Part shown: positions 36,428-44,912 of the stretch, piece by piece
Layout of the letters: each line of letters opens with the position of its first letter
Numbering within the stretch: position 1 is the first letter of the stretch
Assembly (NCBI GenBank): GCA_021741355.1
Contig: JAIOXZ010000002.1
Span: 210,175-274,174 of the forward strand
Direction: 5' to 3'
Length of the DNA: 64,000 nucleotides
From: Caulobacter sp.
GTDB lineage: Bacteria; Pseudomonadota; Alphaproteobacteria; Caulobacterales; Caulobacteraceae
Translations under genes and position numbers: made by a program
The notes under the pieces: model-generated
Told to the model about the DNA's origin: nothing
The model's input: only the letters and a program-made list of their open reading frames with translations
The model's database searches: none

Positions 36428-37591
36428 TCAGCCGACGGACGCACCGAGGATCAGGGCGCGCGTGACGCCGTCGAGCATGACCCGGCCGGTGGAGGTGGCG
36501 CGCAGACGGGCGGGATCGGCGGCCAGAAGGCCCTGCCCGACCAGGTCGGCGACCGCCGGATGGGCCGGGGACAGGCCGAGCGCGGCCAGTTCGCCGAAGG
36601 CCACGCCTTCTCCCGTTCGCAGGCCCATCAGCAACCGCTCCTCGGCCGCCTCGACCGGCGACAACGCCTCCGGGGCCCGGAAGCCGAGGCCGGTCTCCCC
36701 GACATTGCGGATGTAGTCGGAGACGCGCGAGGCCGCCTCGGTTGCGGTGCGGACGCCGTGCAGGTGCAGTCTGCCATGGGCGCCCGGCCCGACGCCGACA
36801 TAGTCCTGGCCGCGCCAGTAGACGAGATTGTGCCGCGACCGGGCGGCCTCGCCGCGGGCGTGGTTGCTGACCTCGTAGGCTCCGAACCCCGCGCCTTCGA
36901 GCACCGTCTGCGTCGTTGCGTAGAGCGCCGCGCCGACCTCGTCGTCCGCCGGCCGGAACAGGCCGCGGCCCACGGCCCGGTCAAACGCGGTGCCCGCCTC
37001 GATGGTCAGCTGGTAGGGCGAGATATGTTCGGCGCCGAGGTCGATGGCCCGGGCCAGCTGGTCGGTCCAGGCCGCGACGGTCTGGCCCGGCAGGGCGTAG
37101 ATCATGTCCACCGACAGGCGCGGGAAGGTCCTGGCCGCCAGATCGGCCGCCCGGCGCGCCTCGGCCGCGTCGTGGTTGCGGCCGAGGAACTTCAGCGCCG
37201 CGTCGTCGAACGACTGCAGGCCGAGCGAGAGGCGGGTGACGCCCGCCGCCGCGAAGGCCGCGAACCGGCCGGCTTCGGCATCCGTGGGATTGGCTTCGAG
37301 GCTGACCTCGAGGTCCGGCGCCGGGTCCCACAGCCGGCGGGCCGTGGCGACGATGTCGGCCGCCCACTGCGGATCCATCAGCGAGGGGGTCCCCCCGCCG
37401 AGGAACACCGACACCAGCCGCCCGGGACCGGTCAGGGCGCGCTGGGCCTCCAGGTCACGAACGATGGCGGCGGCCAGGTCGGCCTGCTCGACCTGTTTGC
37501 GGTCGCGCACCACGTTGAAGTCGCAGTAGGGGCAGATCTTCGCGCAGTACGGCCAGTGGACATAGACTCCGAGCGGCGCGGGGTCGGTCAA
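36428..37591 (-). CDS. hemW: Radical SAM heme chaperone HemW
   Basis: The 387-residue protein has the radical SAM cluster motif CAKICPYC (Cys16, Cys20, Cys23) and the following aromatic-acidic [16 protein letters not shown], and a C-terminal HemN-like domain. HemW proteins are now regarded as heme chaperones rather than coproporphyrinogen dehydrogenases. Its ATG overlaps rdgB (ATGA). rph-rdgB-hemW is a known gene order, here interrupted between rph and rdgB. Confidence 0.93.
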   Translation of the reverse strand: MTDPAPLGVYVHWPYCAKICPYCDFNVVRDRKQVEQADLAAAIVRDLEAQRALTGPGRLVSVFLGGGTPSLMDPQWAADIVATARRLWDPAPDLEVSLEANPTDAEAGRFAAFAAAGVTRLSLGLQSFDDAALKFLGRNHDAAEARRAADLAARTFPRLSVDMIYALPGQTVAAWTDQLARAIDLGAEHISPYQLTIEAGTAFDRAVGRGLFRPADDEVGAALYATTQTVLEGAGFGAYEVSNHARGEAARSRHNLVYWRGQDYVGVGPGAHGRLHLHGVRTATEAASRVSDYIRNVGETGLGFRAPEALSPVEAAEERLLMGLRTGEGVAFGELAALGLSPAHPAVADLVGQGLLAADPARLRATSTGRVMLDGVTRALILGASVG

Positions 37592-38187
37592 AACAGGGCG
37601 GCCTTGAGCTTCTCGAACGCCCGGGCACGGTGACTGATGGCGTCCTTCGCGGCGGGGTCCATCTCGCCGAAGGTCTCGGTGTAACCGTCGGGGACGAAGA
37701 TCGGGTCGTAGCCGAAGCCGCGATCGCCACGCCCCGGGAAGACCAGCCGGCCGTCGATGCGGCCCTCGACCACCACCGAGGGTCCGTCCGGCCAGGCCAC
37801 AGCGAGCGCGCTGGTGAACCAGGCGGAACGGTCGTCGGACCCGGTCTCGATCAGCCGCACCTCGACCTTGCCCATGGCGACCGCGAAGTCCTTGGCCGGA
37901 CCGGCCCAGCGGGCGGAGAAGATGCCCGGCGAGCCGTCCAGCGCCGCCACCGACAGGCCGGAGTCATCGGCCAGGGCGATCCTCCCGCTCAGGGCCGCCG
38001 CATGACGGGCCTTGAGCAGGGCGTTGCCGGTGAAGGTCGATTCGATCTCGTCCGGCTCGGGCAGGCCCAGGCTTCCGGCGGCGAGGATCTCGAACCGGCC
38101 GTCGAGCAGGGCGACCAGTTCCTTCGCCTTGCCGGGATTGTGGGTCGCGGCGACCAAGGTGGTTCCGGGCTGGAGGATCAGCGGCAT
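37588..38187 (-). CDS. rdgB: XTP/dITP diphosphatase (Ham1 family)
   Basis: The enzyme removes deaminated purine triphosphates from the nucleotide pool. The 199-residue protein has the substrate motif [11 protein letters not shown], the [16 protein letters not shown] centre, [15 protein letters not shown], and [10 protein letters not shown] at the C-terminus. Normal length. It starts the block of minus-strand genes; the accessory cassette at 38435-39517 lies directly upstream and divergent. Confidence 0.95.
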   Translation of the reverse strand: MPLILQPGTTLVAATHNPGKAKELVALLDGRFEILAAGSLGLPEPDEIESTFTGNALLKARHAAALSGRIALADDSGLSVAALDGSPGIFSARWAGPAKDFAVAMGKVEVRLIETGSDDRSAWFTSALAVAWPDGPSVVVEGRIDGRLVFPGRGDRGFGYDPIFVPDGYTETFGEMDPAAKDAISHRARAFEKLKAALF

Positions 38188-38264
38188 GGGATGTGTCCTT
38201 TCGCGCCCGCCTTCCTCGCGCCGAAGCGGCCCGGGCGCAAGCGCGCCGAATTCATGCTGCAGTG

Positions 38265-38282
38265 CATTACGGCCGCGTAATG
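38265..38282. promoter_or_regulatory. Palindrome CATTACG-N4-CGTAATG between rdgB and the DUF2975 cassette
   Basis: The two 7-base arms are perfect complements with a 4-base centre. The site lies 78 bases upstream of the rdgB start (minus) and 153 bases before the small membrane protein (plus). It may be an operator for either direction. Confidence 0.4.
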
Positions 38283-38305
38283 ATGTTACGCAAGTTTAAT
38301 ATCGT

Positions 38306-38315
38306 TTATCGATAA
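38306..38315 (+). promoter_or_regulatory. TTATCGATAA palindrome, possible operator of the DUF2975 cassette
   Basis: A perfect 10-base palindrome is preceded by a further ATATCG, so ATCG recurs three times in 20 AT-rich bases (38296-38318). It is about 120 bases upstream of the first cassette gene. Because the cassette ends with an HTH regulator, autoregulation through this site is a reasonable inference. Confidence 0.4.
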
Positions 38316-38434
38316 TCTTCTTGATCGAAGAACGGCAAATCCCTAGTTTGGGGATGCGGACGGGACGCGAGTTCAGCCGCTGGGTGTGGAGGGGATCCAC
38401 ATTCATATTGCACTGCAACATCAAGGAGGGACTC

Positions 38435-38551
38435 ATGTCCGCGCAAAAACTCACCAACATCGTCGACAAGATCGCGATGACCTTCGTCAACGCTGCTCTG
38501 CTGGCCGCCCTGCCTCTGGCGGCGGTTCTGTTCGTCTCCAGCTCGCTCTGA
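38435..38551 (+). CDS. 38-residue single-span membrane protein
   Basis: A strong AAGGAGG lies 7 bases before the ATG of a short reading frame that encodes a basic-polar N-terminus (MSAQKLTNIVDKIAMTF) and one hydrophobic helix ending VLFVSSSL. It is too short for family assignment and would be missed by length filters. It leads the cassette containing the DUF2975 protein and HTH regulator on the same strand, so a membrane role with them, or a toxin-like or regulatory small protein, is possible. Confidence 0.65.
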   Translation: MSAQKLTNIVDKIAMTFVNAALLAALPLAAVLFVSSSL

Positions 38552-38714
38552 TCGGCCTCTTTTATGAGGGCCCCGATCAGGGCATCCTCGCCGGCCGCCC
38601 TGCGGCTCGCCTCCCCCGACCGATGCCATGCGCATCTGTCCGGCGAGGCGAGCTGAAAGGGGCCGGCGGGATCCGGGCATCCGGACCGGACACGCATTCA
38701 CGGGGGACTGCGCC

Positions 38715-39251
38715 ATGCGCGCTTTGGGACCAGGTTCGGTTTCGAGCTTCCTGAAGACCATTCTCGACGTCGTGCACTACGCGTTGTGGGTGCTCATCGG
38801 CGGCGCGCTGCTGTTCGCGCTCGTCTCCCTGCTGTTCAGTTTCAACCCGGGCCTGCTGGCCGACCGGGTTCCGTTCGGCGAGAAATTCGCCGGGTTCGTC
38901 GAACGCGGCCCGGCCTTCGCGACCGTGCTGGTCGCCGGCGCCGCCTACATGGGCGGGGTGCTGGCGATCGTCGACATCCTGCGGCGCATCTTCGTCACCC
39001 TGACCGCGGGCGACCCGTTCCATCCGGACAATGTCCGCCGCCTGCGGCTCGTCGGGCTGATCTTCGGCGGGCTGGAGATTGGTCGCTACATCCTGGCCGC
39101 CGTGCTGGCGCTGATGCTGCCGGGTCAGGTGCGGACGGTCGAAGGCACGCTCAATCTGACCACCTGGTTCGCCGTTCTGGTGATCTTCGTTCTGGCCGAA
39201 GTGTTTCGTGAAGGCGCCCGCCTGCGCAACGAAGCCGAACTGACGATCTAG
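38715..39251 (+). CDS. DUF2975 family membrane protein
   Basis: The 178-residue protein has four predicted transmembrane segments (about residues 13-40, 62-85, 105-128 and 138-160) and the family feature of a loop LTAGDPFHPDNVRRLRLVGLI between the second and third. DUF2975 proteins are uncharacterised and typically sit next to a small YozG-type HTH regulator, as here 14 bases downstream. The ATG at 38715 is chosen to begin the compact basic N-terminus. Confidence 0.82.
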   Translation: MRALGPGSVSSFLKTILDVVHYALWVLIGGALLFALVSLLFSFNPGLLADRVPFGEKFAGFVERGPAFATVLVAGAAYMGGVLAIVDILRRIFVTLTAGDPFHPDNVRRLRLVGLIFGGLEIGRYILAAVLALMLPGQVRTVEGTLNLTTWFAVLVIFVLAEVFREGARLRNEAELTI

Positions 39252-39265
39252 GACCCGCACGCGCC

Positions 39266-39517
39266 ATGGCCATCCGCTGCACTCTCGACCGCATGCTGCA
39301 GGAGCGACGGATGTCGCTGACCGAGCTGGCCGACCGCGTCGGCGTGACCATCGCCAATCTGTCGATCCTGAAGACCGGCAAGGCCCGCGCCCTGCGCTTC
39401 TCGACCCTCGACGCCCTTTGCCGCGAGCTGCAGTGCCAGCCCGGCGACATCGTCATCTTCGAGCCCGGCCCCGGCATGGAGATCGAGGACGATGAGGATG
39501 CTTACGGCGGGGCCTAA
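39266..39517 (+). CDS. Cro/CI-type HTH regulator, YozG-like
   Basis: The 83-residue protein is essentially one HTH domain (MAIRCTLDRMLQERRMSLTELADRVGVT...), with MSLTELADRVGVTIANLSIL as the helix-turn-helix and LCRELQCQPGDIVIFEPG at the end, the pattern of YozG/XRE small regulators. It probably controls its own cassette with the DUF2975 protein. A REP-like palindrome pair starts 2 bases after its stop. Confidence 0.88.
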   Translation: MAIRCTLDRMLQERRMSLTELADRVGVTIANLSILKTGKARALRFSTLDALCRELQCQPGDIVIFEPGPGMEIEDDEDAYGGA

Positions 39518-39518
39518 A

Positions 39519-39598
39519 GGGGACATGTACCGCAGGTACGTGTCCCCCAATCGAGGTGCAGCGGGTTTAGGGGACACGTACCTTCGGTACATGTCCCC
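39519..39598. repeat. Paired REP-like palindromes, copy 2 (GGGGACA family)
   Basis: Hairpins GGGGACATGTACC-GCA-GGTACGTGTCCCC (39519-39547) and GGGGACACGTACC-TTC-GGTACATGTCCCC (39570-39598) are joined by a linker starting CCAATCGAGG. The second hairpin is identical to that at 6188-6216. The element fills the gap between the HTH gene stop and the convergent rph stop. Confidence 0.9.
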
Positions 39599-39604
39599 GG
39601 ATCA

Positions 39605-40318
39605 CTACCCCACCGCCGCCCGCTGCAGGGCGAACAGCTCGCCGATGCCCTTTTCGGCCAGGCCGAACAGCGCCTCGAACTCGGCGCGGGTGAAGCCGCG
39701 CTTTTCGCCGGTGGCCTGGATCTCGACGATGTCGCCATTGCCCGTCAGGACGAAATTGGAGTCGGCCTCGGCCGAGGAGTCTTCCTCGTAGTCGAGATCG
39801 AGCACGGCCAGATTCTGATGCACGCCGCAGGACACGGCCGCGACCTGGTCGAGGATCGGGTCGGTCTTGATGACCCCCTCGTCCAGCAGGTAGCGGGTCG
39901 CAAGCCGCAGCGCGACCCAGGCGCCGGTGATCGCCGCCGTGCGGGTGCCGCCGTCGGCCTGGACCACGTCGCAGTCGAGCTGGATCTGCCGCTCGCCGAG
40001 CGCCTTCATGTCGACCACGGCGCGCAGGGACCGGCCGATCAGCCGCTGAATCTCCTGGGTGCGGCCCGACTGCTTGCCCTGGGCGGCCTCGCGGCGGCCG
40101 CGGGTGTGGGTGGCCCGGGGCAGCATGCCGTACTCGGCCGTGACCCAGCCGGCGCCCTTGCCGCGCATCCAACCCGGGACGCCCTCGTCGACGCTGGCGG
40201 TGACCAGCACCTTGGTGTGGCCGAAGGTCACCAGGCAGGAGCCCTCGGCATAGCGGTTGACGCCGGTCTCGAGGGTCACGGTGCGCATCTGGTCGGGCGC
40301 GCGCTCGGAAGGTCGCAT
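39605..40318 (-). CDS. rph: Ribonuclease PH
   Basis: This phosphorolytic exoribonuclease trims tRNA 3' ends. The 237-residue protein has [17 protein letters not shown] at the start, [17 protein letters not shown], and [15 protein letters not shown]. The ATG at 40318 gives the standard N-terminus. It is divergent from hrcA, a common alphaproteobacterial arrangement, and separated from its usual partner rdgB by the DUF2975 cassette. Confidence 0.96.
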   Translation of the reverse strand: MRPSERAPDQMRTVTLETGVNRYAEGSCLVTFGHTKVLVTASVDEGVPGWMRGKGAGWVTAEYGMLPRATHTRGRREAAQGKQSGRTQEIQRLIGRSLRAVVDMKALGERQIQLDCDVVQADGGTRTAAITGAWVALRLATRYLLDEGVIKTDPILDQVAAVSCGVHQNLAVLDLDYEEDSSAEADSNFVLTGNGDIVEIQATGEKRGFTRAEFEALFGLAEKGIGELFALQRAAVG

Positions 40319-40413
40319 GGTATTGTCCCCAGGATCGGCGCACGGGTTGCGCACGGGCAGGCGCCGCTTATCCTATTGGCCGACAGGTCGTCCACCGGCC
40401 TGCAGCAGGACCC

Positions 40414-41490
40414 ATGACCCCGATCTTCACCAGCGGCCCCTCACGCACCGCCAGCCTGACCGACCTGGATGACCGCGCCCGGGACATCTTCCGGCGGATC
40501 GTGGAGAGCTATCTGGAGACCGGCGACCCGGTCGGCTCGCGCACCCTGTCGAAGGGCGGGGTCCAGCTGTCGCCGGCCTCGATCCGCAACACAATGCAGG
40601 ACCTTGCGGGCCTGGGCCTGCTCGACTCGCCGCACACCAGCGCCGGGCGGATGCCGACGCACGCCGGGCTGCGGTTGTTCGTCGACGGCCTGCTCGAGGT
40701 CGGCGATGTCGGCGAGGCCGAGCGACGCGAGATCGACGCCCGCCTGTCCGCCCACGGCCGCAACTTCGAAGACGCCCTGAACGAGGCCAGTTCGATCCTG
40801 TCGGGCCTGGCCGGCGGGGCGGGCATGGTGGTCAGCCCCTCGCGGGACGCCGGGGTCAAGCATGTCGAGTTCGTCGCCCTGGACGCCGACCGCGCGCTGG
40901 CGGTGATGGTGTTCGAGGACGGCCAGGTCGAGAACCGGCTGATGCGTCTGTCGCCCGGCCTGACGCCCTCGGCGCTGCAGGAGGCGTCCAACTTCCTCGC
41001 CTCGCGGCTGAAGGGCCGGACGCTGATTCAGGCCCAGGCCGAGATCCGCACCGAGCTGGACCGGGCCCGCACCGAGCTGGACCAGACCGCCGCGCGACTG
41101 GTCGAGGACGGCCTGGCCGCCTGGGGCGGCGGCGAGGGCGCCGACCGGGCCCTGATCGTCCGCGGCCGGGCCAACCTGCTGAACGACCCGGCGACGGCGG
41201 GCGACCTGGCCAAGGTGCAGCGGCTGTTCGACGATCTGGAGCAGAAGGAACAGCTGATCGGCCTGCTCGACGGGGTCCGCGACGCCCAGGGCGTGCGGAT
41301 TTTCATCGGCGCCGAAACACGACTTTTCTCGCTTTCGGGTTCCGCCGTGATCGCGGCGCCCTATATGACGGGCCGACAGAAGGTGCTGGGCGCGATCGGC
41401 GTGATCGGTCCGGCCCGCCTCAACTATGCCCGGATCATCCCGCTGGTGGACTACACCGCGCGGGTTCTGGGCCGAATGCTGGACGGATAG
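40414..41490 (+). CDS. hrcA: Heat-inducible transcription repressor HrcA
   Basis: The 358-residue protein has an N-terminal winged-helix domain (about 20-95, with [26 protein letters not shown]) and the HrcA core ([18 protein letters not shown] near the end). HrcA represses groESL through CIRCE with help from GroEL. No CIRCE element (TTAGCACTC-N9-GAGTGCTAA) is seen upstream, so autoregulation is unlikely here. grpE follows after 6 bases. Confidence 0.95.
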   Translation: MTPIFTSGPSRTASLTDLDDRARDIFRRIVESYLETGDPVGSRTLSKGGVQLSPASIRNTMQDLAGLGLLDSPHTSAGRMPTHAGLRLFVDGLLEVGDVGEAERREIDARLSAHGRNFEDALNEASSILSGLAGGAGMVVSPSRDAGVKHVEFVALDADRALAVMVFEDGQVENRLMRLSPGLTPSALQEASNFLASRLKGRTLIQAQAEIRTELDRARTELDQTAARLVEDGLAAWGGGEGADRALIVRGRANLLNDPATAGDLAKVQRLFDDLEQKEQLIGLLDGVRDAQGVRIFIGAETRLFSLSGSAVIAAPYMTGRQKVLGAIGVIGPARLNYARIIPLVDYTARVLGRMLDG

Positions 41491-41496
41491 ACGAGT

Positions 41497-42117
41497 ATGA
41501 CTGACGACACCGCCGCCAACGGCCACGACTCCGAGATCGAGACCGCCGAGGAGGCCGCCGAAGCCGACATCGAGGCGATGAAGGTCGAGATCGCCGCGCT
41601 GAAGGACCAGATCCTCCGCTACGCCGCCGAGGCCGACAACACCCGCCGCCGCGCCGAGCGCGAGTCGAACGACGCCCGCGCCTACGCGATCCAGAAATTC
41701 GCCCGCGACCTGTTCGCGGTCGCCGACCACCTGTCGGCCGCCACCACCCATGCACCGCGCGATTTCAACGACCAGGTGGTCAAGAACTTCGTCGTCGGCG
41801 TCGAGATGACCGAGAAGGAACTGGCCTCGGCGTTCGAGCGCAATGGCCTGAAGAAGCTGGCCCCCGAGCGCGGCGGCAAGTTCGACCCGCACCTGCACCA
41901 GGCGATGATGGAGCAGCCCGGCGAGGGCGTGGCCCCCGGCGCGGTGATCAAGACCCTGCAGGCCGGCTACGAACTGCACGGCCGCATCGTCCGCCCGGCG
42001 ATGGTCGTGGTCGCCTCGAAGACGGGCGCGGCGGACGCCGGCGCAGCTCCTGCCGCCAACCCCTATGCCGACGCCGACGGCGCGGATGCGGGCGGGGCGG
42101 TGGATACGAAGGCGTGA
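41497..42117 (+). CDS. grpE: Nucleotide exchange factor GrpE
   Basis: The 206-residue protein has an acidic N-terminal tail, a long coiled coil (about 25-85, with LKDQILRYAAEADNTRRRAERE), and the C-terminal beta domain with GGKFDPHLHQAMM and VIKTLQAGYELHGRIVRPAMVVV. It releases ADP from DnaK. The C-terminus carries an Ala/Asp-rich extension. It is in an operon with hrcA. Confidence 0.96.
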   Translation: MTDDTAANGHDSEIETAEEAAEADIEAMKVEIAALKDQILRYAAEADNTRRRAERESNDARAYAIQKFARDLFAVADHLSAATTHAPRDFNDQVVKNFVVGVEMTEKELASAFERNGLKKLAPERGGKFDPHLHQAMMEQPGEGVAPGAVIKTLQAGYELHGRIVRPAMVVVASKTGAADAGAAPAANPYADADGADAGGAVDTKA

Positions 42118-42133
42118 TTTCGAGGTTTTGAGA

Positions 42134-42250
42134 TCCTCCCCAGCAAAGCTGGGGAGGGGGACCACGCGAAGCGTGGTGGAGGGGAGTCCGTGCACCGACT
42201 CCCCTCCACCGCCTCCGGCGGTCCCCCTCCCCGCCAAAAGGCGGGGAGGA
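42134..42250. repeat. GC-rich inverted element, copy 2 (CCTCCCC...GGGGAGG family)
   Basis: TCCTCCCC at the left end pairs with GGGGAGGA at the right end, and inside are ACCACGC-GAA-GCGTGGT and ACCGCC-TCC-GGCGGT hairpins plus GGAGGGGAGTC / GACTCCCCTCC. It lies between grpE and dnaN. The relative at 6753-6905 shares the block plan and the GGAGGGGGACC and GGTCCCCCTCC runs. Confidence 0.85.
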
Positions 42251-42376
42251 TTGGATCAAACAAAGCCCGCGACCCCTTCCGCAAGCCGCTGTTTCCGCTA
42301 ATGTCCATAGTCCCCTGACAGGCGAAGCGGCGGGGGCCTCGACGATTCGCCTGCCCATTCCGGATTCGGACGAGAC

Positions 42377-43495
42377 ATGAAGCTTACGATCGAGCGGGCG
42401 GCGCTGCTGAAGGCCCTTGGCCACGTGCAGAGCGTCGTCGAGCGGCGCAACACCATCCCGATCCTGTCGAACGTGTTGCTGACCGCCGAGCGCGAGCGGG
42501 TCGGCTTCTCCGCGACCGATCTGGACATGGAGATCATCGACGGCGGCGCGGCCCAGGTCGATGTGCCGGGTCAGATCACCGCGCCGGCGCACACCCTGTA
42601 CGAGATCGTCCGCAAGCTGCCGGAAGGCGCCGACGTGTCCCTGACCCTGTCGGGCGATGATCCCCGGCTGCAGGTTGCGGCCGGCCGCAGCAAGTTCAAC
42701 CTGCCGGTCCTGCCGGCCGGCGACTTCCCGGTGATGAGTTCGGACGGCCTGTCGGCCCGCATTCCGGTCGACGCCGGGGACCTGATCCGGCTGATCGACA
42801 AGACCCGCTTCGCCATCTCCACCGAGGAGACGCGCTACTACCTGAACGGCCTGTACGTGCACACCGTGGTCGAGAACGGCCAGCCGATGCTGCGCTGCGT
42901 GGCCACCGACGGCCACCGCCTGGCCCTGGCCGAGATGCCCGCCCCCGAGGGCGCCGCCGGCCAGCCGGGCGTGATCATCCCGCGCAAGACCATCAACGAG
43001 GCTCGCCGCCTGCTCGACGACGCCGGCGAGACGGTCGACTTCCAGGTCAGCGCCCAGAAGGTGCGGTTCGAGTTCGGCCAGGCGGCCCTGACCTCCAAGG
43101 TCATCGACGGCTCGTTCCCGGACTACATGCGGGTCATCCCGCGCGACAACCAGAAGATCATGATCGTCGACAACGCCCTGTTCGCCCAGGCGGTGGACCG
43201 GGTGGCGACCATCTCGGCGGAAAAGAGCCGCTCGGTGAAACTGGCCATCGAGTCCGGCAAGGTCACCCTGACCGTGCGCAACATGGAAGCCGGCCAGGCC
43301 GTCGAAGAGGTCGAGGTCGACTACGACGGCGAGTCGTTCGAGATCGGCTTCAACGCCCGCTACCTGCTCGACGTCACCGCCCAGATCGGCGGCGAGACGG
43401 CGGAGTTCCGGTTCGCCGACCCGGCCAGCCCGACGCTGGTGCTGGATCCGACCGACGCCGGGGTGAAGTACGTGCTGATGCCGCTGCGGGTGTAG
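42377..43495 (+). CDS. dnaN: DNA polymerase III sliding clamp (beta subunit)
   Basis: The 372-residue protein consists of three clamp domains (about 1-120, 130-250, 255-372), starting MKLTIERAALLKALGHVQ and ending in the conserved YVLMPLRV. It forms the ring that holds polymerase and other partners on DNA. It is followed, after small genes, by recF and gyrB, the classic replication cluster; dnaA is not in the window. Confidence 0.97.
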   Translation: MKLTIERAALLKALGHVQSVVERRNTIPILSNVLLTAERERVGFSATDLDMEIIDGGAAQVDVPGQITAPAHTLYEIVRKLPEGADVSLTLSGDDPRLQVAAGRSKFNLPVLPAGDFPVMSSDGLSARIPVDAGDLIRLIDKTRFAISTEETRYYLNGLYVHTVVENGQPMLRCVATDGHRLALAEMPAPEGAAGQPGVIIPRKTINEARRLLDDAGETVDFQVSAQKVRFEFGQAALTSKVIDGSFPDYMRVIPRDNQKIMIVDNALFAQAVDRVATISAEKSRSVKLAIESGKVTLTVRNMEAGQAVEEVEVDYDGESFEIGFNARYLLDVTAQIGGETAEFRFADPASPTLVLDPTDAGVKYVLMPLRV

Positions 43496-43530
43496 AACGC
43501 GAAACGCCTCTGATCCGGGACCGCTCCGCA

Positions 43531-43746
43531 ATGATCTACCTTGCTGCAGGAGTCGCTTTTTCATTGGCGTGGATCATCGGTCTGGTTTCCGGCGCGGTCC
43601 TGATCGGCGGGTCACCCTCGAAGCCGCTGCTTCTTCGCCGGCGGACCAACCTGGCGGGCTACTCAGTGGCCATGACCGTCCTTGCGGCCGTCGCGGCCTT
43701 TTGCTGGTTTGAAGGCGGCAGCGAAGCGGGCTGGTTCGGGAATTGA
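43531..43746 (+). CDS. Hypothetical 71-residue membrane protein
   Basis: The protein has two hydrophobic helices (about 3-27 and 45-62) separated by a basic loop (KPLLLRRRTN) and no known family. It lies 35 bases downstream of dnaN on the same strand and ends before an inverted repeat. The reading frame is plausible, but the ribosome-binding site is weak. Confidence 0.5.
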   Translation: MIYLAAGVAFSLAWIIGLVSGAVLIGGSPSKPLLLRRRTNLAGYSVAMTVLAAVAAFCWFEGGSEAGWFGN

Positions 43747-43801
43747 CGGGGAGCGCCTCGCGCCGCTGTTCCACTCCTCATCGGGATAGCGGTCTGTCCC
43801 T

Positions 43802-43903
43802 CGTCATCCCGGGCCTTGTGCCCGGGATCCCTCGTTCAGCCGCACGATCGGCGGCCGCCGGGCCATGGAGACAGGGATCCCGGGCACAAGGCCCGGGATG
43901 ACG
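43802..43903. repeat. Inverted repeat with perfect 31-bp arms
   Basis: Arms 43802-43832 and 43873-43903 begin CGTCATCCCGGGCCTTGTGC and are perfect reverse complements around a 40-base loop. Each arm also contains the self-complementary CCCGGG-cctTGTG-CCCGGG pattern. A diverged relative is at 44774-44888. Confidence 0.9.
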
Positions 43904-43916
43904 GGGAAGAGTCGGT

Positions 43917-44399
43917 CTATCCCAACACCTTCACCAGCAGGACCGTCGTCAGGCCGCTGTTCCATTCCTCGTCGGGATAGCGGCCCGCTTCCAGATACCC
44001 CCGCCCGGCGTAGAAGGCCTGGCTGCGCAGGTTGAAGGTGTCGGTCTCCAACCGCGCCGCGGGGAACCCTGCCGCCGCGATCTCCGCTTCCGCCCGGTCC
44101 ATCAGCCGCCCGCCGACGCCGGTCCGTGCATGGCTTGCCAGCACATGCAGGGCGTTTACGAAGTCGCCGTTCCAATCGACGAACCCGACAACCTCGCCGC
44201 CGATCTCCGCCACAAGGAACAGCAGCCCCCGCTCGCCGACGTAGGCGGCCGGCCGGTCCTCGCTCTGAAACGCCCGAGCGGCTTCGGCGGTCAGCTCGGG
44301 CCGCCAGGTGCTCTCGAAGGTGTCGCGCAGGATCGCCCTGCATGCCGCGGCGTCTTCGGGGCGGGCCCGTCGGATGAGGGTGTTGGGCGCGGACGTCAT
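43917..44399 (-). CDS. GNAT-family N-acetyltransferase
   Basis: The 160-residue protein has the GNAT fold: LIRRARPEDAAACRAIL at the N-terminus, the acetyl-CoA loop SHARTGVGGRLMDRAE (Q/RxxGxG/A type) and FYAGRGYLEAGRY in the C-terminal part. The acceptor substrate is unknown. The ATG at 44399 is preferred; a frame extension to 44417 is possible. It is convergent with the small gene after dnaN. Confidence 0.87.
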   Translation of the reverse strand: MTSAPNTLIRRARPEDAAACRAILRDTFESTWRPELTAEAARAFQSEDRPAAYVGERGLLFLVAEIGGEVVGFVDWNGDFVNALHVLASHARTGVGGRLMDRAEAEIAAAGFPAARLETDTFNLRSQAFYAGRGYLEAGRYPDEEWNSGLTTVLLVKVLG

Positions 44400-44445
44400 G
44401 GCAGCGAGGCTACGCATTCGCTCCGGCCGGCGCTAGATTGCGTCC

Positions 44446-44757
44446 ATGTCCCTGCGCCTGCCCCAGACCCTGGCGACCACAGCCTCGACCGTCGAGGTCT
44501 TCGACGCCGGGCTGCAGACCGAGCTGATGGCCGAGAAGGCTGCGTCGCTGGGTCAGGCCGGAAAGCGGGTCGAGAGGATGCTGGCGGCGTTGCGCGAGGC
44601 GTCCGCGGAAGAGCGCCCCGCCGCCCTGAAGGCCGCCGCCGATGCGGTCTGGAGCCTGTTCGTCCAGCGCGAGATCTGCGGCCAGCGCGACCAGAAGCCC
44701 GTGATTGAGATCTACAGGATTCCGAAAGAGGTGCTGGTCCGGCTGGGCGCGCGCTGA
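44446..44757 (+). CDS. Conserved hypothetical protein (103 residues)
   Basis: The protein is mainly helical, with STVEVFDAGLQTELMAEKAASLGQAGKRVERML and a C-terminal YRIPKEVLVRLGA segment, the first cited only by its Ala/Glu composition. I think related proteins occur beside recF in Caulobacterales, but I cannot name a function. It contains one cysteine and no membrane segment, so a cytoplasmic role is likely. It is divergent from the GNAT gene. Confidence 0.7.
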   Translation: MSLRLPQTLATTASTVEVFDAGLQTELMAEKAASLGQAGKRVERMLAALREASAEERPAALKAAADAVWSLFVQREICGQRDQKPVIEIYRIPKEVLVRLGAR

Positions 44758-44773
44758 GCCACCACTCAACCCC

Positions 44774-44888
44774 CGTCATCCTGGGCCTTGTGCCCAAGAC
44801 CCCTCTACCCGGCTCGCACGTGAGAGCGTGAACTTGCACCGCCCCCGCGGCGGAAAAAGGGGTCCTCGCCACAAGGGCGAGGATGACG
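44774..44888. repeat. Imperfect inverted repeat, relative of the 43802 element
   Basis: CGTCATCCTGGGCCTTGTGC at the left and its imperfect complement ending GGGCGAGGATGACG at the right enclose about 55 bases. The arms have diverged from each other and from the 43802-43903 element. It lies between the small gene and recF and comes within 25 bases of the recF start. Confidence 0.75.
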
Positions 44889-44912
44889 GATGAGGGTATG
44901 CTAGGGAGCCCC

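Noticed and set aside
40319..40413. CIRCE operator before hrcA
   Set aside because: No TTAGCACTC-N9-GAGTGCTAA or near match is visible between rph and hrcA.
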